From: Gnetum montanum
Lineage: Eukaryota; Streptophyta; Gnetopsida; Gnetales; Gnetaceae
Direction of reading: 5' to 3'
NCBI GenBank assembly: GCA_015680685.1
Contig: MNCI01025089.1
Coordinates: 116,120 to 180,119 of the forward strand
DNA: 64,000 nucleotides
The position numbers were made by a program, and so were the translations under genes. Of this stretch, positions 59,524 through 64,000 are shown in pieces (the stretch's first letter is position 1; the number at the start of each line of letters is the position of its first letter). Under the pieces are notes generated by a model that was not told the origin of the DNA, ran no database searches, and was given only the letters and a program-made list of their open reading frames with translations.

Positions 59524-61060
59524 ATGCAGACGGGTGATCCTTCTGAGGCTTGTGGATCCCAAGCTATTATTGACCCACTCATAGCACAGGTGCTCGATCA
59601 GTTTAAAGATGTGATGCCACTTGAACTACTTGGTAGTTTGCCACCTTGCAAAGAAGTGGATCACAAAATCAAATTGCAGCCTAGCACTAATCCTCCCATC
59701 CAAGGGCCATACCGGTTAACAGGACCAGAATTGGGGGAACTGAAAAAGCAGCTGGAAGGTTTAATGTCTAAGGCAAACATTCGTCCCTCAAAATCCCCTT
59801 ATGGGGCACTAGTGTTGTTTGTTACCAAAGAGGACGGAACGCTACGACTTTGCTGTGATTATAAACTGCTGAATAAACACATGATCAATAACAAGTATCT
59901 AGTGTCGCTCATGTCTGACTTGTTCAATCAATTGGCAGGGGCTCGATATTTTACCTGGCTCGACCTCAAAGAAGGGTACTACTAGGTTTGCATTGCAGAA
60001 GGGGACGAAGCAAAAACTGCATGTGTAATGCAGTATGGGTCATATGAATGGATCGTAATGCCCTTTGGGCTTTGCAATGCACCGGCTACATTTTGTACCC
60101 TAATGAACGAGATATTCCAACCCTTCCTAGATAAATTTTTGATCATTTATCTTGATGACATCTTGATTTATAGCCAGTCAATGGAGGAAAATGCCCTCCA
60201 CCTGCAGACAGTCCTTGAGAAGCTATGAGAAAATCGACTATATGTTAAGAAAGAAAAATGTGAATTCTGCTGCTCAGAGCTAAAATTTTTGGGGCATCTC
60301 GTGGGATATGGACAGGTAAAGCCAAATCTGAAGAAGGTAGAGGTTTTGTGCCATTGGCCTGCTCCGACTAATGTGCATGAGGTCAGACAGTTCATGGGGT
60401 TAGCTACTTTCTATCAGAAATTCATCAAAAATTTCTCAGGAATTGCTGCTCCTTTGACCAATATGCAAAAGAAAGAAGTTGCATGGGAATGGGATGAAAA
60501 TTGTCAGAAAGCCTTTGAGAGAATCAAAGAGGCTTTAACCTCCCATAGAGTGTTGGTGTTGCCCGATTTCTCGAAACCTTTTGAGGTTCATACAAATGCC
60601 AATGACAATGCAATTGGGGGTGTCTTGCTATAGGAAGGTCATCCTGTGGCTTATGAAAGTCGAAAGCTGAACCAAGTAGAGCAAAGGTGGCCAGTCCATG
60701 AAAAGGAAACGTTCGCTATTGTCCATTGCTTGAGAGCATGGAGACACTACTTACTGCTTGTGAAAATGGATAACTTGGCTACTAGCTACTTGATGAATCA
60801 AACGAAGCTGAGGCCCAAACAGGCTCGATGGTTGGCCATGTTGTCTAAATTTGATCTACAATTGACTTACCGTCCTGGGAAGGAGAACATGGTGGCAGAT
60901 GCATTGAGTCATCATCCTCAACCTGCCTCTCAACTCTTCTCCATCATTGGGCCACAAGCTTCACACATTCAATGTGACGAAGTGTTGTTGGCAAGAATTC
61001 AAGATGGTTTGAAAAGGGACCCCCATATCATTGATTTAATGAAGCTGATAGAAACTAGAT
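59524..61060 (+). pseudogene. Element G: reverse transcriptase and RNase H
   Basis: RT motifs: PPCKEVDHKIKL, PPIQGPYRLTGPEL, KANIRPSKSPYGALVLFVTK, LRLCCDYKLLNK, ARYFTWLDLKEGYY, WIVMPFGLCNAPATF (60,046-60,090), IIYLDDILIYS with YLDD at 60,148-60,159, FLGHLVGYGQV and FMGLATFYQKFI. RNase H: FEVHTNANDNAIGGVLL, where the first catalytic Asp (usually TDAS) reads Asn, then YESRKLN, EKETFAIVH and DALSHHP (ending about 60,915). Breaks: TAG at about 59,983 and 60,631, TGA at about 60,226, and TGA/TAG after 61,060, mostly where Gln or Arg is expected. Motif wording is typical of plant chromoviruses. Confidence 0.93.
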
Positions 61061-61068
61061 GAGCATCA

Positions 61069-62430
61069 TAGTTCAAAATGAGGGATGGACTGCTTTGGTT
61101 TCGAGATAACTGGATATGCATTCCAGATTGGGATGGTCTATGCAAGGAGATCATCCGAGAATGCCATGACACACAGTGGGCAGGGCACTTGGGATAGCAA
61201 AGGACCTTGGCTCTCATTGAGAGAACCTTCTTCTGGCCTAAAATGTATCGAGATGTGATTACGTATACCCAGAAGTGTTTGGTGTGCCAGCAGGATAAGG
61301 GGTCCACGGAGCGTTCGGGTGATCTTCTGCTGCCCTTGGAAATCCCTCCATTTCCATGGGCTACAGTGTCTATGGACTTCATCACGGGATTGCCAAATAT
61401 TCAGGGTTTAAGCAACATTATTGTTGTGGTGGATAAATGCTCGAAATTTTCCATATTCATTCCCTGTCCATCATAGTGTTTAGCTGAGGACACAACAACA
61501 TATTATTTTGACACGGTGGTTCAATATTTTGGGTTACCCATGAGCATCATTTCATATCGTGATCCGCGCTTCACAAGTGCTTTCTGGCGAGCACTATTTG
61601 GCATGATGGGTACCACCCTCAAATTGTCAACGAGCTTTCATCCGCAGACCGATGGGAAGACAGAACGGATGAATCAGGTACTCTAAGAGTACCTACGTCA
61701 CTATATTTGTAGTGACCAAAAGAACTAGTCATTTCTGTTGGGGATTGCCCAACTGAGCTATAACATCCAGAAGTCCTCAACTACTGGGTTTTCTCCTGCA
61801 GAACTGGTAATGGGAAGGCAGCCCATTACCCCTCATATGGTCTCCCCCTTGTTGCAAGGTCGGCATCCCACAGCGGATGAATTCTTGAAGAGCTGGTCTG
61901 AAAATGTTGATATAGCAAAGTATCATCTGGAGAGGGCAGTGCAATGAATGAAAAAATATGCCGATCGAAAATGCCAGCCTCGTGAATTCAAGGTGGGTGA
62001 TTGGGTTCTCCTAAAATTGGACCCACGACAGTTTAAACCGAAATAGGGAACTACCTCCAAGCTGATGAGGCAGTATGATGGTCCCTTCCGGATCATCGAT
62101 AAAGTTAACCCTATGACATATAAGCTTCAGCTACCGATCAATATGGACCGAGTCCATCCAGTATTTCATGTCAGCATGCTGAAGCCGTTGCCGGATGGTT
62201 TCCCATATCCGGAGAGAAGCCTCTCAATCAGAGAGCGACCTTGTATACAATCTATACAAGGAAAGAGAGCAGAATGCATCCAAAACTTCCGGACCACTGG
62301 CCATGGGGTAGATTTGAAAGTGGAGTTCCTTGTCCACTGGAAACATCGTCCTGACTCAGACAATAGCTGGGAACCACTGGAGCACTTGAGGTCCCAGGAA
62401 AACTTGATCCTGGACTTCTGTAGGGAGTAA
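61069..62430 (+). pseudogene. Element G: integrase with C-terminal chromodomain
   Basis: The zinc-binding part is ECHDTQWAGHLG...FFWPKMYRDVITY...CLVCQQDKG (61,160-61,300). The core is WATVSMDFITGLP (first Asp), SIISYRDPRFTSAFW (second Asp, near 61,560) and HPQTDGKTERMNQ (Glu, near 61,660). Then come ELVMGRQP, the GPF-type segment MRQYDGPFRIIDKV, NPMTYKLQLP and HPVFHVSMLKP. The last 55 codons (62,270-62,427) form a chromodomain: ECIQNFRTTGHGVDLKVEFL then VHWKHRPDSDNSWEPLEHL. Such domains guide integration to histone-marked heterochromatin. About six in-frame stops (near 61,197, 61,474, 61,684, 61,726, 61,945 and 62,044) disable it. TAA/TAG end at 62,430. Confidence 0.93.
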
Positions 62431-63052
62431 GTAATTGACCTCCCACCTTGGCTGCTTCGATGATGGATGGAAAAACCTCCCATGAGAAAAAAAATCAGAA
62501 GAGGTGCAACATGTGGTGCCTTATAGGATTCGAGATCGAATTTCTATGGGAGTCGGCCTCAAACACGGGAGGAAGGGGCTTGGAGCCATTCAAAGTGCTC
62601 TATAGGCGATGGGACTTAAGATTCAAAGAGTGTTGAACTTAAGACCCCTAGATCTTAGGATCAAACGAGTCAGGGGATGCCCTGAAACTCATGGATCCCT
62701 AGGTTGGTGCGTTGTATCATGTTGCAGTGATAGACCACTTGATGTCCTCCCATAGCTTGGCATTTTAGGCCAAGTATGGAAGGATGGACAGTCCAAGTCT
62801 TAAGGAGTGATGCTCTTGACTTGGGTGTCAGATGCTAGGATGAGTCTGGATCCTAGGAAGACGGTCGAGTTCAACGAAAATGCTTTATAGCCTTAGGCCC
62901 TAGCAATTGGACCTTCCAGAACCAAAGATCCCTTCGAATTGACTCAGAATAGCATGGGCGTACTTCCTTGGAATTTATGGAATTCTCCCTTGGTTTTGAT
63001 GTAGCAGCCTCGTGGGTTACCTAAGCCATGCTCAGAGGTCGTCGCTTGTTTT
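62431..63052 (+). other. 3' untranslated region of element G
   Basis: Non-coding stretch between integrase and the polypurine tract. The 62-codon open stretch at 62,448 has no motif. Confidence 0.7.
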
Positions 63053-63066
63053 AAGCGGGGGAGAAT
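63053..63066 (+). promoter_or_regulatory. Polypurine tract of element G
   Basis: AAGCGGGGGAGAAT lies directly before the TGTGAGAG start of the 3' LTR and would prime plus-strand synthesis. Confidence 0.85.
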
Positions 63067-63626
63067 TGTGAGAGAGGTAGTAGGGTTGCTGGTAGCCTGC
63101 TACCTCCCCCATGGTTTGGGGGCCGTGGGGGCACAAGGGGTCCTCCGCTCTTTATGTCTTCGGAACCATACTAGCATGGCAGTTCCATGCGTTAGTAAGA
63201 GGAGGCTACAACGTACCTCATTACCCCACTCGGTAGGACCTTGCCTGGGAGGGTTGCATAGTTCAACTCTGCGTTGGGGTGTTTTTACTGGGTGTGTCAT
63301 GGGACGTGTTATGGGATGTTGTGTGCGCTCCTTGGAGCACGACACCAACTAGCACGCGGTGATGAATCTGGAGGGTTCAGCTGATAGTCCCCATGGTGTC
63401 CACGTGAGTGGAGCAAGGGAGTGCTATCTAGCTTGTTAGCGAATCGCGAATATTGTTTATGAAACACCGCTCAGGAGACATGCTAACACTAACACATCGT
63501 TTGTTGGCATGTGTCTCAGGATTGTTGATTGTTGAGGTGTATTCCTCTTGAGTTTTGTCCCGGTTCAGAATCTGCTTGGGAAACTCTTGAGGTGCCGACA
63601 ACGTTCTCAGGGACAACGTTGTTACA
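63067..63626 (+). repeat. 3' LTR of element G
   Basis: 560 bp, TGTGAGAGAGGTAG...CAACGTTGTTACA, ending in CA, followed by TTATG. It keeps more CG dinucleotides than the 5' LTR. Confidence 0.95.
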
Positions 63627-63631
63627 TTATG
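63627..63631 (+). repeat. Target-site duplication of element G, right copy
   Basis: TTATG, identical to 57,450-57,454. Confidence 0.95.
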
Positions 63632-63896
63632 TGTGTCGTTTGCATTTATGATACACAGCATAGGGAATATCAGCTTCATTTATGTTGTCTCTTTTGCATC
63701 AGCACTCAAGGAAAAGTCGTCGTCGCACAAGACACCTCAACATGAAGCAGTTGAACTTTTTTGATATATAAGTGATTAATAATAGACTCATCAACATCTG
63801 CCCTGACGTTTTGATCACAGTCCAGTTAACAAAACGCACGCGAGTAGAGTAGATGGTTTGATGGTTGATAGCATAGAATCTTGATAACAGAGGCCG

Positions 63897-63970
63897 ATGA
63901 TGCAGTCAAGAATGGAGAAAGGTTTCCAGCTGTTCTTAGACACAAACAAAGAGGGAGATGATTATCCAAG
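63897..63970 (+). other. Possible first coding exon of a host gene (weak)
   Basis: After element G the sequence changes to mixed, non-repeat-like DNA. ATG ATG at 63,897 opens a frame reading MMQSRMEKGFQLFLDTNKEG followed by DDYP. It runs to CCAAG|GTATAG at 63,970/63,971, a plausible splice donor; the frame stops soon after if not spliced. The composition of these codons is not biased to TAG/TAA like the transposons. The window ends too soon to test it. 63,632-63,896 would then be promoter/5' UTR. It could equally be chance. Confidence 0.2.
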
Positions 63971-64000
63971 GTATAGTTAAATAAATTACTAACGAAAAGC

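Larger units (their letters stand above)
57455..63626 (+). mobile_element. Element G: full-length chromovirus (Ty3/gypsy, 6.2 kb)
   Basis: Two LTRs (57,455-58,003; 63,067-63,626), TTATG duplications, an initiator-tRNA-Met primer site, gag, protease, RT, RNase H, integrase with a C-terminal chromodomain, and a polypurine tract, in standard order. It is the best preserved element of the window, yet has about ten in-frame stops in pol, a shortened gag and an altered protease site. By eye the LTRs differ at roughly 45 of 545 sites, mostly transitions. Confidence 0.96.

Overview
This is plant nuclear DNA made almost entirely of old, broken, nested retrotransposons. The plant origin is shown by the lineages present: Ty3/gypsy Athila-type, Tat-type and chromovirus elements, a Ty1/copia element and a LINE. 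Reading frames are closed mainly by TAG, TAA and TGA codons where Gln or Arg is expected, which is the footprint of C-to-T decay of methylated cytosines. The density, age and nesting would suit a very large seed-plant genome, perhaps a gymnosperm, but the sequence does not prove the species. I see no intact host gene and no rRNA, tRNA or CRISPR. The only host-gene candidate is a possible first exon at 63,897-63,970.

Layout, left to right. 1-522: minus-strand LTR of the Athila-like family, cut by the window edge. 0.93-1.98 kb: minus-strand LINE reverse transcriptase remnant. 4.3-6.5 kb: element F, an Athila-like ORF3 plus half an LTR, lying between two direct copies of an unidentified repeat (R1 2.29-2.72 kb, R2 7.33-7.81 kb). 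8.8-10.25 kb: element E, a gypsy integrase tail with a different, short LTR. 10.26-30.11 kb: element A, a minus-strand Athila-like element, split by element C. 11,951-25,156: element C, a 13.2-kb Athila-like element with both LTRs, primer binding site, gag, pol, ORF3 and a perfect ATGGC target duplication. 30.1-46.1 kb: minus-strand Tat-lineage material B (gag, protease, RT, RNase H, archaeal-type RNase H, integrase) with two related tandem arrays and, on the opposite strand, a multi-exon-looking extra gene (38.6-42.2 kb). 46.2-51.66 kb: element D, the 3' half of an Athila-like element. 52.9-56.6 kb: copia element H, lacking its 3' end. 57,455-63,626: element G, a complete 6.2-kb chromovirus with 5-bp TTATG duplications. 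63.6-64 kb: flank.

The most interesting system is the Athila-like family, seen in five decayed copies (A, C, D, F and the LTR at 1-522). After pol it carries a ~950-codon third frame (ORF3) in the position where Athila elements have an env-like gene. ORF3 has a conserved N-terminus and a long helical, coiled-coil-like second half. Before ORF3, copies C and D both have a block of GTATAC-type palindromes followed by a TATA box. It resembles the promoter block of the family's own LTR. A splice-acceptor-like tract also abuts the ORF3 ATG. The family may thus have had a second internal promoter and/or a spliced transcript for ORF3. The Tat-lineage antisense gene with plant-type introns is the second item of note.
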